NCBI GenBank assembly: GCA_017936765.1 | Contig: JAGBEX010000014.1 | Span: forward strand, 372,001 to 436,000 | Length of the DNA: 64,000 bases | From: Clostridia bacterium | GTDB taxonomy: Bacteria > Bacillota > Clostridia > Christensenellales > Aristaeellaceae | Reading direction: 5' to 3' | In this document: piece by piece, positions 48,001-55,142 of the stretch | How the letters are laid out: the number at the start of each line of letters is the position of its first letter | Numbering within the stretch: position 1 is the first letter of the stretch | The notes under the pieces: model-generated | What the model was told of the DNA's origin: nothing | Databases searched by the model: none | The model's input: only the letters and a program-made list of their open reading frames with translations | Translations under genes and position numbers: made by a program

Positions 48001-49043
48001 GGCTCAAAGCCAGCCAGGGGCTTGCCGGTCATGGCGTTGGGGATCTCATCCAGCGTGTAGCCGATGGCGATCATGGAGGCGATCTTCGCAATGGGATAGC
48101 CGGTAGCCTTGGACGCCAGAGCGGAGGATCGGCTCACGCGGGGGTTCACTTCGATCACGGCATACTCAAAGCTGTCGGGATTCAGGGCGAACTGGCAGTT
48201 GCAGCCGCCTTCCACCTCCAGGGCGGACACCATGTCCAGCGCGGCACGGCGCAGCATCTGATACTCGGTGTTGGAAAGGGTCAGCGCAGGGGCCACCACA
48301 ATGGAGTCGCCGGTATGCACACCCACGGGGTCGATGTTCTCCATGGAGCAGACGGCCACCACGTTGCCCTTGGCATCGCGCATGACCTCGAACTCGATCT
48401 CCTTCCAGCCGGAGATGCACTTTTCCACCAGGATCTGGGTGATGGGGCTCAGGCGCAGGCCGTTGGCAGCGATCTCCCGCAGCTCGGCTTCATCCTTGCA
48501 GATGCCGCCGCCCTCGCCGCCCATGGTGAAGGCAGGACGCACGATGACGGGATAGCCGATCTTCTCAGCCAGCGTCAGCGCGTCTTCCAGGGTCTCCACC
48601 ACGTCGGAGGGGATGCAGGGCTGGTTGATGGACTCCATGGTCTGCTTGAACAGCAGTCGGTCCTCAGCCTTCTCAATGGTCTCGCACTTGGCGCCCAGCA
48701 GCTTCACGCCATGCTGCTCCAGGAAGCCTTCCTTGGCCAGCTGCATGGAAAGGGTCAGGCCGCTCTGGCCGCCCAGGGTGGACAGCAGGCTGTCGGGCTT
48801 TTCCTTGATGATGATGCGGCGCAGGGTCTCCAGGGTCAGAGGCTCGATGTAGATCTGATCCGCGGAGGAGTGGTCGGTCATGATGGTGGCGGGGTTGGGG
48901 TTGACCAGCACCACCTCCAGGCCAGCGGCCTTCAGCGCCTTGCAAGCCTGGGAGCCAGCGTAGTCAAACTCGGCAGCCTGGCCGATCACAATGGGGCCGG
49001 AGCCGATAATCATTACTTTGCGGAGTTCAGGATTCAGCGGCAT
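45018..49043 (-). CDS. carB-dapF: Carbamoyl-phosphate synthase large subunit fused to diaminopimelate epimerase
   Basis: One uninterrupted frame of 1341 residues. Residues 1-~1056 are complete CarB: the two ATP-grasp halves (VRPAFTMGGEGGGI, MENIDPVGVHTGDS in the first; VRPSYVLGGQNM, IEANPRASRTVP in the second) and the C-terminal MGS-like regulatory domain (TPGTAKALLEHG, TSLDTANALAQAL). Residues ~1062-1341 are complete DapF (KMRGTGNDFLYFD, MRMFNADGSEG, SMGNPHVVMFV, ERGIGETAACGTGACA). CarB makes carbamoyl phosphate; DapF converts LL- to meso-diaminopimelate for lysine and peptidoglycan. The second DapF catalytic cysteine is present (C1283), but the first is replaced by S1134 in SVSGNAMRC. The only nearby internal Met (M1057) lacks a well-placed Shine-Dalgarno. 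The start overlaps carA by ten bases. Confidence 0.92.
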   Translation of the reverse strand: MPLNPELRKVMIIGSGPIVIGQAAEFDYAGSQACKALKAAGLEVVLVNPNPATIMTDHSSADQIYIEPLTLETLRRIIIKEKPDSLLSTLGGQSGLTLSMQLAKEGFLEQHGVKLLGAKCETIEKAEDRLLFKQTMESINQPCIPSDVVETLEDALTLAEKIGYPVIVRPAFTMGGEGGGICKDEAELREIAANGLRLSPITQILVEKCISGWKEIEFEVMRDAKGNVVAVCSMENIDPVGVHTGDSIVVAPALTLSNTEYQMLRRAALDMVSALEVEGGCNCQFALNPDSFEYAVIEVNPRVSRSSALASKATGYPIAKIASMIAIGYTLDEIPNAMTGKPLAGFEPTVDYIVAKVPKWPFDKFVYGKRTLGTQMKATGEVMSIGVSVEQALMKAVRGAEIGCDTLRMKAMAELTTEELIDLIGKCTDQRMFAIYEAMGRGVTMEEINAITKIDMFFLNKFKNLLDMEKRLEQGNVDADLYMQAKHMGFPDKAIERLSGEKVPFHRDPVYKMVDTCAAEFPAQKPYFYATYDDENEAEQFINKKDKKPCVVVLGSGPIRIGQGIEFDYASVHCVWMLKKAGYDVVMINNNPETVSTDFDTADRLYFEPLTPEDVMGVIATEKPVGVVAAFGGQTAIKLTRTLQEAGVRIMGTSADMIDAAEDRERFDAAMEKNGIKRPQGTTVMTTEEALKAANELGYPVLVRPSYVLGGQNMIIAYQDSDIVEYMKIILAQGITNPILIDQYLMGIECEADAICDGENVLIPGIMEHVERSGVHSGDSIAVYPAWNLTGAMVQRLVEVTRLIALELGTVGLINIQYIVYHNEVYVIEANPRASRTVPYISKVTGVPMVDLAVRAMLGEKIQDMGYGTGLYRQSPYFAVKVPCFSFEKLADVDTHLGPEMKSTGEVLGLGTNLQEAIYKGLVAAGYKMRHNGGLLVSVRDVDKSEAVDCARRFAQLGFNLFATPGTAKALLEHGLYAATVKHEAMEQMLTMGQVQYVISTSKKGRNPLLDSVRMRRKAVERGIPLFTSLDTANALAQALTSRYSLQNVETVDINNMRTKREKLHFVKMRGTGNDFLYFDCFDQKVESPESLAVRLADRRKSVGCDGIVLVTPSTKADAKMRMFNADGSEGSVSGNAMRCVAKYLYESGRVQKDNMTLETGSGVKTAALFIREDEVFSVQVDMGKPAFEPAKVPVKLDGEKVMNRQVFLAGEKRAITCVSMGNPHVVMFVEDVDRIDLAEVGPAIEKDPLFPQRVNVSFAQVIDRSMVKMRVWERGIGETAACGTGACAVAVAAVENGLCNQDADIDVQLPGGTLVVRYEKDGQVWLTGDAVTDFEGIIEI

Positions 49044-50113
49044 TCCTTATTCCCTCCCATCAGTGCAATGAACCGTTCAAACAGGAACCGGGTGTCCAGC
49101 GGGCCGCCATTGATCTGGGGCATGAACTGCACGGAGAAGGCAGGCATATCGCTGTAATCAAGGCCCTCGCAGCTGCCGTCGTTGCAGTTGATAAAGCGCA
49201 GGGCGGCATTGTCGGGCAGGTTGTCGTTATCCACGGCATAGCCATGGTTCTGGCTGGTGATGTAGTTCATGCCGGTGCGCAGATCGCGGATGGGCTGGTT
49301 GCCGCCGCGGTGGCCATAGGGCAGCTTCACGGTGCTGCCGTTCTGGCTCAGCGCCAGCAGCTGGTGACCCAGGCCAATGCCCATCATGGGGATGCGCTTG
49401 TGGCACAGTTCCCGCAGCTCGTTCACCGCATTCACGCACTCGGCAGGATCGCCAGCGCCGTTGCTGATCACCACGCCATCGGGGTGCAGCTCGGCGATCA
49501 TATCGGCAGTAGCGTCCGCAGGCACGCAGGTCACGGCGCAGCCGCGGGCTTCCAGCTCGCTCTGGATGCCGGCCTTGGCGCCAAAGTCCCACAGTGCCAC
49601 GGTGTGCTTGCCTTCCTTGGCGGCGGGGATCACTTCCTCGCAGCCCTTGGGATCAGCCTTCACCGCGTTAGCCCTCAGGCTGGCGATGGCGGCGGCGATA
49701 TCCTCAGGCTTTTCGCAGAGGATGGCGGCCTTCATCACACCGTTATCACGCAGGCGGCGGGAGATGGCGCGGGTGTCCACACCAGTCAGGCAGGTGATGC
49801 CGTTATCCCGCAGGTAGTCGTCCAGCTTGCCCTGGCAGCGGAAGTTGCTGGGCGCGTCGCACAATTCGCGCACCACATAACCGGCCAGCTTGGGCTGGGC
49901 AGGGTTGTCCAGCGGAACCACACCATAGTTGCCGATGGCCGGGAAGGTCTGCACCACGATCTGTCCTTCATAGGCAGGATCTGTCAGGGTGTCCATGTAG
50001 CCCACCACGGAGGTGAGGAACACCAGTTCAGCGGCGGCATCCTTCTGCGCGCCACGGAGAACGCCCGTATACAGGGTGCCGTCCTCCAGCAGGAGATAGC
50101 CTTTCTTTTCCAT
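49034..50113 (-). CDS. carA: Carbamoyl-phosphate synthase small subunit with a degenerate glutaminase site
   Basis: CarA normally hydrolyses glutamine and passes ammonia to CarB. The 359-residue length and fold landmarks are normal (TSVVGYMDTLTDPAYEGQIV, GVDTRAISRRLRD, SQNHGYAVD). However, the class I glutaminase triad is gone: the nucleophile motif GICLGHQ reads GIGLGHQ (G247), and FHPEA reads FMPQI (M331 for His, Q333 for Glu). SNGPGDP is SNGAGDP. The gene is otherwise intact, with overlapping carB and a Shine-Dalgarno, so it is not simply decaying. I infer an ammonia-dependent carbamoyl-phosphate synthase, with CarA kept for structure or allostery. It lies 15 bases after argF. Confidence 0.93.
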   Translation of the reverse strand: MEKKGYLLLEDGTLYTGVLRGAQKDAAAELVFLTSVVGYMDTLTDPAYEGQIVVQTFPAIGNYGVVPLDNPAQPKLAGYVVRELCDAPSNFRCQGKLDDYLRDNGITCLTGVDTRAISRRLRDNGVMKAAILCEKPEDIAAAIASLRANAVKADPKGCEEVIPAAKEGKHTVALWDFGAKAGIQSELEARGCAVTCVPADATADMIAELHPDGVVISNGAGDPAECVNAVNELRELCHKRIPMMGIGLGHQLLALSQNGSTVKLPYGHRGGNQPIRDLRTGMNYITSQNHGYAVDNDNLPDNAALRFINCNDGSCEGLDYSDMPAFSVQFMPQINGGPLDTRFLFERFIALMGGNKECR

Positions 50114-50128
50114 GCGTCTCTTCCTTCC

Positions 50129-51034
50129 TTACTTCATGCAGGCCACCAGCACAGCCTTCTGGGCGTGGAGCCGGTTTTCTGCCTCGTCGAAGATCTCGTT
50201 GGCATGAGCCTCAAACACATCGGCGGTGATTTCCTCGCCCCGGTGTGCGGGCAGGCAATGCTGCACCATGCAGCCGGGATGAGCCACTTCCAGCAGCTCC
50301 TGGTTCACCTGGTAGCCCGCGAAAGCCTTCTCGCGGATGGCCTTTTCGCCTTCCTGACCCATGGACGCCCACACGTCGGTGAAGATGGCATCGGCATCCT
50401 TGGCAGCTTCCAGAGGCTTATCGGTCATGAAGAACTGGCCGGGATACTGCTCTGCCAGCGCCAGCACCTTTGCGTCGGGCTGATAATCCTTGGGGCAGGC
50501 GATGGACACGTGCATACCCACCTTCAGTCCGCCCACGATGAGGCTGTTGGCCATGTTGTTGCCATCGCCGATGTAGCACATGTTCAAGCCTTCCAGCTTG
50601 CCCTTATGCTCGCGAATGGTCATCAGGTCGGCCAGCACCTGGCAGGGGTGGCAGAAGTCCGTCAGGCCGTTGATGATCGGGATGGAGCCATACTCCGCCA
50701 GCGCTTCCACTTCCTCCTGAGCAAAGGTGCGGATCATGATGCCGTCCAGGTAGCGACTCAGTACGCGGGCCGTATCCTCCACAGGCTCGCCGCGGCCAAT
50801 TTGCAGGTCGCGGGAGGAAAGGAACAGCGCGTGACCGCCCAGCTGATACATACCCGTTTCAAAGCTGACACGGGTACGGGTAGAGGACTTTTCGAAAATC
50901 ATGCCCAGGGTCTTGCCGGCAAGGATGGGGTGCGGAATGCCCGCCTTGCGCTCGGCCTTGAGCTTGTCTGCCAGATCCAGCAATTCGAGGATCTCCTCTT
51001 TGGACAGGTCCATCAGTTTCAGCAGGTGTTTCAT
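50129..51034 (-). CDS. argF: Ornithine carbamoyltransferase
   Basis: Transfers the carbamoyl group from carbamoyl phosphate to ornithine, giving citrulline. The 301-residue protein has the carbamoyl-phosphate motif SSTRTRVSFE, the FCHPCQVLADL segment and the ornithine-binding HCLPAHRGEE. It could work in the biosynthetic direction (argF) or the catabolic one (arcB); the company of carA-carB, and no arcA or arcC, favours biosynthesis. AAAGGTG stands before ATG 51034. It is first in the operon with carA and the carB-dapF fusion; the upstream promoter (TACAAT near 51115) lacks a good -35. Confidence 0.94.
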   Translation of the reverse strand: MKHLLKLMDLSKEEILELLDLADKLKAERKAGIPHPILAGKTLGMIFEKSSTRTRVSFETGMYQLGGHALFLSSRDLQIGRGEPVEDTARVLSRYLDGIMIRTFAQEEVEALAEYGSIPIINGLTDFCHPCQVLADLMTIREHKGKLEGLNMCYIGDGNNMANSLIVGGLKVGMHVSIACPKDYQPDAKVLALAEQYPGQFFMTDKPLEAAKDADAIFTDVWASMGQEGEKAIREKAFAGYQVNQELLEVAHPGCMVQHCLPAHRGEEITADVFEAHANEIFDEAENRLHAQKAVLVACMK

Positions 51035-51172
51035 GGAAGTGCATCACCTTTCATCAACAATAATCTGTAACACAATTCATTCGTTGGGCGCAAGTTCCCA
51101 TGCACCCACTCTCTATTGTAACATAAATTGAGCGTGAGGGAAATCGCCAAATCGGTAAAGGAGGTTACCAAC

Positions 51173-51811
51173 ATGGAGAAACAGCAACAAAACAATTCCC
51201 CTCGCCTCTGCCCCAGGGGTGCAAGCTATTACATCTGGCAGCAGGGCGACACCCTTTCTGCCCTGGCGCAACGGAACAACATCACCGTGTCCGACATCGA
51301 ATCCTTCAACCCGGATATCCCCTTCCAGTCCATCGCCCCCGGCACGGAGATCTGCCTCCCCGCCGCCGTGATCACCACCCAGCCCGGCGGCCCCGTGCTG
51401 GACGGCACCGGCATGGACGACAACACCGTGACGCCCAATCTGCCTTTGGAGCCCATCATCCCCAATCGCCCGACCTTCTCCTGCCCCATTGGCTATGCCG
51501 CCCAGCGGGTGCGTTCCGGCCAGACCTATGCCGACCTGCTGATCGAGAACAACGTGAGCTACAAGGCCATGCGCAATGCCAACCCTAGCCTGCGCCCCGG
51601 CGCCCTGGTGACCGGCGCCTACTACTGCGCGCCCCCAGCCGGTACCAGGGAGACCTGCACGCCCCGCCGCAGTTACGCCATTCAGGACGGTGACAACCTC
51701 ACCACCGTTGCCCGACGGCTGAACACCACCACCGGCCGCCTGCTGATGCTCAACCCCACCCTGCTGCCCACGGACTTCTCCAACCCCGGCGTGGTGATCT
51801 GCATCCCCTGA
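51173..51811 (+). CDS. LysM-repeat protein
   Basis: A 212-residue protein with LysM-type modules: one at ~20-60 (YYIWQQGDTLSALAQRNNITVSDIESFNP), one divergent at ~105-150 (RVRSGQTYADLLIENNVSYKAMRNANPSL) and one at ~165-212 (YAIQDGDNLTTVARRLNTTTGRLLMLNPTLL). LysM binds N-acetylglucosamine polymers. There is no signal peptide, which suggests a spore-coat or cortex-associated protein like SafA, made in the mother cell. AAAGGAGG stands before ATG 51173. It is divergent from argF and closed by a terminator at 51817-51849. Confidence 0.85.
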   Translation: MEKQQQNNSPRLCPRGASYYIWQQGDTLSALAQRNNITVSDIESFNPDIPFQSIAPGTEICLPAAVITTQPGGPVLDGTGMDDNTVTPNLPLEPIIPNRPTFSCPIGYAAQRVRSGQTYADLLIENNVSYKAMRNANPSLRPGALVTGAYYCAPPAGTRETCTPRRSYAIQDGDNLTTVARRLNTTTGRLLMLNPTLLPTDFSNPGVVICIP

Positions 51812-51816
51812 TAAGG

Positions 51817-51849
51817 AAAGGGAGCAGCTGCAACAGCTGCTCCCTTTTC
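51817..51849. terminator. Terminator of the LysM gene
   Basis: AAAGGGAGCAGCTG / CAGCTGCTCCCTTT, a 14-base perfect stem with T-run. A further hairpin with arms GCGGACG / CGTCCGC at about 51870-51903 may end the leftward fumarase transcript. Confidence 0.85.
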
Positions 51850-51908
51850 ATGTCGGACAAGATAATACAGCGGACGACCCGCCCATTTGGCAAGCCGTCC
51901 GCCGCAGA

Positions 51909-52463
51909 TTACGTAAGCGAGCGCAGATATTCTTCCTGTCCCAGGGTAAAGGCATCCTTGCCGTAGGCGTCTGCCGCCACCACAAGGGGCAGCTCCTTCA
52001 GCGTCAGACGCTTCACGGATTCCGGCCCCAGGTCGTCCCAGGCGATGACCTCGCAGCTGGTCACGCAAGCGGCCATCAGCGCCGAAGCGCCGCCCACTGC
52101 CGCAAAGTATACCGCAGGATGCTCCTGCATGGCCTGCATCACGCTCTCGCTGCGCTGGCCCTTGCCGATCATCCCCCGCAGGCCATGGGCCAGCAGCGTG
52201 GGGGTGGAAGCGTCCATCCGCGTGGAGGTGGTGGGGCCGATGGAACCCACCGGCTTGCCCTCCGGCGTGGGCGTGGGGCCAGCGTAGTAGATCACCTGAC
52301 CCTCCAGTTCCATGGGCAGCGCTTCGCCCTTGGCAAGGCATTCCATCATCCGCAGGTGAGCCGCATCTCGGGCGGTGTACACCGTGCCGGAAAGCAGCAC
52401 ATGTTCACCCGCATGGAGGGACAGCACGTCCGCCTCCGTCAGCGGCGCAGTCAAATGACGCAT
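51909..52463 (-). CDS. fumB: Class I fumarate hydratase, beta subunit
   Basis: The C-terminal (beta) half of the two-subunit, oxygen-sensitive Fe-S fumarase/L(+)-tartrate dehydratase. The 184-residue sequence has the family motifs SGTVYTARDAAH, YYAGPTPTPEGKPVGSIGPTTSTRMD and AVGGASALMA. Tartrate dehydratase is the close alternative, and sequence alone does not decide it. It lies 13 bases after the alpha subunit gene. In anaerobes such enzymes serve the reductive branch of the TCA cycle or aspartate/fumarate interconversion. Confidence 0.92.
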   Translation of the reverse strand: MRHLTAPLTEADVLSLHAGEHVLLSGTVYTARDAAHLRMMECLAKGEALPMELEGQVIYYAGPTPTPEGKPVGSIGPTTSTRMDASTPTLLAHGLRGMIGKGQRSESVMQAMQEHPAVYFAAVGGASALMAACVTSCEVIAWDDLGPESVKRLTLKELPLVVAADAYGKDAFTLGQEEYLRSLT

Positions 52464-52476
52464 GGTGTTTCCCTCC

Positions 52477-53316
52477 TTACAGCACAGCGGTCTTGTGCCG
52501 GGTCACGTGGCAGGAGACGTTCACCGCCACCGGCAGCCCGGCAATGTGGGTCGCCCCGGCCAGAATATGCAGTCCCAGGCAGGTGGTCTTGCCGCCCAGC
52601 CCCTGGGGGCCGATGCCAGTGGCGTTCACCAGCGCCAGCAGCTCGTTTTCCAAATCGGCATAATACGGGTCGGCATGGTGTTGGTCAAGGGGCAGCATCA
52701 GCGCTTCCTTGGCCATTTCGGCCACCCGCTCAAAGTCACCGCCAATGCCAATGCCCAGCACCATGGGCGGGCAGGGATTGGCCCCGGCCAGCTTCACGGT
52801 CTCCAGCACGAATTCCTTCACGCCCTCCACGCCCTGGGCGGGGGTGAGCATCTTCAGGCGGCTCATGTTCTCGCTGCCAAAGCCCTTGGGCGCCACCGTC
52901 AGCTTAATGGCATCGCCCTTCACCAGCCGGGTGTGGATGATGGCGGGCGTGTTGTCCCCGGTGTTCACCCGGCGCAGCGGATCCCCCACCACGCTCTTGC
53001 GCAGCAGGCCGTCCACATAGCCGCGATGCACCCCCGCGTGGATGGCTTCCTCAAAGTCGCCGTTGATATGCACGTCCTGCCCCACCTCGGCAAACACAAT
53101 GGCCATGCCGGTGTCCTGGCAGATGGGCATCAGGGTGTTGCGGGCGATCTGCTCATTCTTGCCCAGCAGCGCCAGCAAATCCTTGGCCGGCGCAAAAGGC
53201 TCCTCCTGCTTAGCCCTGTGCAGCGCGCAGGCCATGTCCTCCGGCAGGAAGCGGTTGGCCTCGATGCACAGCCTCGCCACGGTATCGGTGATCAGCGTCG
53301 CGTCGATCTCCCGCAT
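52477..53316 (-). CDS. fumA: Class I fumarate hydratase, alpha subunit
   Basis: The N-terminal (alpha) subunit carrying the [4Fe-4S] cluster. The three expected cysteines are visible in ICQDTGM, ANPCPPMVLG and NVSCHVTRH. A GIGIGGDFERVAEMAKEAL segment matches the family. ATG 53316 (MREIDATLI) is preferred because GGAGG lies about nine bases upstream; ATG 53322 overlaps the rsmI stop as ATGA and is also possible. It is co-transcribed with rsmI and rsmH. Confidence 0.93.
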   Translation of the reverse strand: MREIDATLITDTVARLCIEANRFLPEDMACALHRAKQEEPFAPAKDLLALLGKNEQIARNTLMPICQDTGMAIVFAEVGQDVHINGDFEEAIHAGVHRGYVDGLLRKSVVGDPLRRVNTGDNTPAIIHTRLVKGDAIKLTVAPKGFGSENMSRLKMLTPAQGVEGVKEFVLETVKLAGANPCPPMVLGIGIGGDFERVAEMAKEALMLPLDQHHADPYYADLENELLALVNATGIGPQGLGGKTTCLGLHILAGATHIAGLPVAVNVSCHVTRHKTAVL

Positions 53317-53318
53317 GG

Positions 53319-54182
53319 TCATTCCTCCTCCGTCAGCAGCTTCTTCAGCCGCAGGGCAGCGGCCTTCACGGCATTCTTCTTGTTGCCACGGTCGGTCAGC
53401 GCCGTTTGCGCCTCCCGCCAGTCCATGCCGGACAGCAGCAGGTCGGTGAGCTGCGCCTCCAGGGAGATCTCCACCACAGGCTTCTCTTCCTCCGGCAGCT
53501 GCACACCATGGAAGTCCAGCACCAGGCAGTATTCGCCCTTCTCGGTTTTGGGATTGGCCTTCATTTCGGCCAGCACTTCCTCTGCCGTGCCGCGCAGGGT
53601 CTTTTCATGGAGCTTGGTCAGGTCGCAGGAGGCAGAGATGCAGCACCCCGGCAGCACCGAGGCAATGGTCTCCACCAGTTCCACCACCCGGTAGGGCGAT
53701 TCATGCACCACGGCCACGGTGCTTTTCCGCGCCATGTCCACCAGCTTCTCCCGCAGGTCTTTCTTTTCACGGGGCAAAAAGCCGTTGAAGGTGAACTCCC
53801 GCGTATCGAACCCGCTGACGGAAAGTGCCGCCACCGCCGCGCAGCAGCCCGGCACCGGGATCACCTCAATGCCGCGCTCCACCGCCGCCTTCACCAGGCC
53901 ATAGCCCGGGTCGGACACGCAGGGCGTACCGGCATCGGTGGTCACCGCCACGTCGATGTCCTCGGCCAGCATCTTCTCCGCCAGCCAGGCACCCTTGCTT
54001 TCCTCGTTGTGCTGATGGCAGCTGGTCAGGGGCGTGTGGATGTCAAACACCTGGCAGAGCTTCATGGTCACGCGGGTATCCTCCGCGGCGATCAGCCCCA
54101 CGCTCTTCAGCGTGTCGATAGCCCGGGGGGACATATCCTGCAAATTGCCAATGGGGGTGGCCACCACATACAGCCTGGGCAT
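53319..54182 (-). CDS. rsmI: 16S rRNA (cytidine-1402-2'-O)-methyltransferase
   Basis: A 287-residue TP-methylase-fold enzyme. YVVATPIGNLQDMSPRAIDTL, AAEDTR, TTDAGTPCVSDPGYGLV, and PVPGCCAAVAALSVSGF are the standard RsmI motifs. It methylates the ribose of C1402 in 16S rRNA, the same nucleotide whose base is methylated by RsmH, encoded just before it. ATG 54182 overlaps the rsmH stop codon by one base, so translation is coupled. Confidence 0.95.
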   Translation of the reverse strand: MPRLYVVATPIGNLQDMSPRAIDTLKSVGLIAAEDTRVTMKLCQVFDIHTPLTSCHQHNEESKGAWLAEKMLAEDIDVAVTTDAGTPCVSDPGYGLVKAAVERGIEVIPVPGCCAAVAALSVSGFDTREFTFNGFLPREKKDLREKLVDMARKSTVAVVHESPYRVVELVETIASVLPGCCISASCDLTKLHEKTLRGTAEEVLAEMKANPKTEKGEYCLVLDFHGVQLPEEEKPVVEISLEAQLTDLLLSGMDWREAQTALTDRGNKKNAVKAAALRLKKLLTEEE

Positions 54183-55126
54183 CACTCCACCTCCAGCTTC
54201 TGGCACACGCGGAGCTTGGCGCTGCGGGCGCGGGGGTTGCGCTCCACCTCTTCATCGGTGGGCGGAACGGCACCCTTGGCCAGCACCTTCACCATGGGCT
54301 TTTTGCCACAGGTGCAGATGGGCGCCTTGGGCGGGCAGGTGCAGGGGTTTTGCAGCCGCTGGAAGCAGCGCTTCACCAGGCGATCCTCCAGGGAGTGGAA
54401 GGTGATCACCAGCAGCCTGCCGCCAGGCTTGAGGCAGTCCACAAAGTCGCACAGCGCCCTGTCCAGGGGATCCAGCTCGTCGTTCACCGCAATGCGGATG
54501 GCCTGGAAGGTACGCCGCGCCGGGTGTCCGTCGTCCTTGCGGCGCACCGCCTTGGGGATGGCCGCATCCACCGCATGAACCAGGTCGAAGGTGGTCTCCA
54601 TGGGCTTCTTGGCGCGATGCTCGCAAATGATGTGAGCGATGCGTGCCGCCCACTTTTCCTCGCCATAGTCCTTGATGATCCGGGCGATCTCACTCTCGCT
54701 GGCAGTATTCAGCAGGTCAGCTGCCGTCATGACCTGGGTGGTGTCCATGCGCATATCCAGGGGCGCATCCTCGTGGTAGGAAAAGCCCCGCTCCCCCTTG
54801 TCCAGTTGGGGAGAAGACACACCCAAGTCCAGCAGTACACCATCCAGCAGGGGTGCGCCAGCTGCCTGCAACAGCTCCTTGCCATCATGGAAATTGCCGT
54901 GCAGGGCATGGAAGCCACCGAACTGCGCCAGCCTTTCGCTGGCAGCGTTGATGGCCATCATATCCCGGTCAATGCCATAGAGCGTAGCGGTGCCGCCGCT
55001 CTCGCGGAGCATGGCGCCGCTGTGGCCGCCGCCGCCCAGGGTACCGTCGCAGTACACGCCACCCGGCTGCACGTCCATCCATTGCAGCACTTCCTTCAGC
55101 AGCACCGGCTCGTGGATAAATTCCAT
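54182..55126 (-). CDS. rsmH: 16S rRNA (cytosine-1402-N4)-methyltransferase
   Basis: A 314-residue MraW. EPVLLKEVLQWM, CDGTLGGGGHS (SAM motif I), DGVLLDLGVSSPQLD, RGFSYHEDAPLDMRMD and ITFHSLEDRLVKRCF are all present. rsmH normally sits in the division and cell-wall (dcw) cluster before ftsL; here it lies next to rsmI, pairing the two enzymes for C1402. A cysteine-rich insertion CTCPPKAPICTCGKKP lies near the C-terminus, as in other Clostridia. Confidence 0.96.
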   Translation of the reverse strand: MEFIHEPVLLKEVLQWMDVQPGGVYCDGTLGGGGHSGAMLRESGGTATLYGIDRDMMAINAASERLAQFGGFHALHGNFHDGKELLQAAGAPLLDGVLLDLGVSSPQLDKGERGFSYHEDAPLDMRMDTTQVMTAADLLNTASESEIARIIKDYGEEKWAARIAHIICEHRAKKPMETTFDLVHAVDAAIPKAVRRKDDGHPARRTFQAIRIAVNDELDPLDRALCDFVDCLKPGGRLLVITFHSLEDRLVKRCFQRLQNPCTCPPKAPICTCGKKPMVKVLAKGAVPPTDEEVERNPRARSAKLRVCQKLEVE

Positions 55127-55142
55127 GGTGAGTCTCCCTTCC

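Noticed and set aside
45369..49157. 1262-codon open frame on the plus strand
   Set aside because: Shadow of carB-dapF; His/Gly-rich, with no recognisable domain, while the minus strand encodes a full enzyme.
51035..51130. ARG-box operator before argF
   Set aside because: No convincing palindromic ARG box could be read; TACAAT without a -35 is all that is visible.
51035..51172. Sigma-K or sigma-E promoter for the LysM gene (CATAAATT near 51122)
   Set aside because: The -10-like CATA is present, but no acceptable -35 at the right distance; left unassigned.
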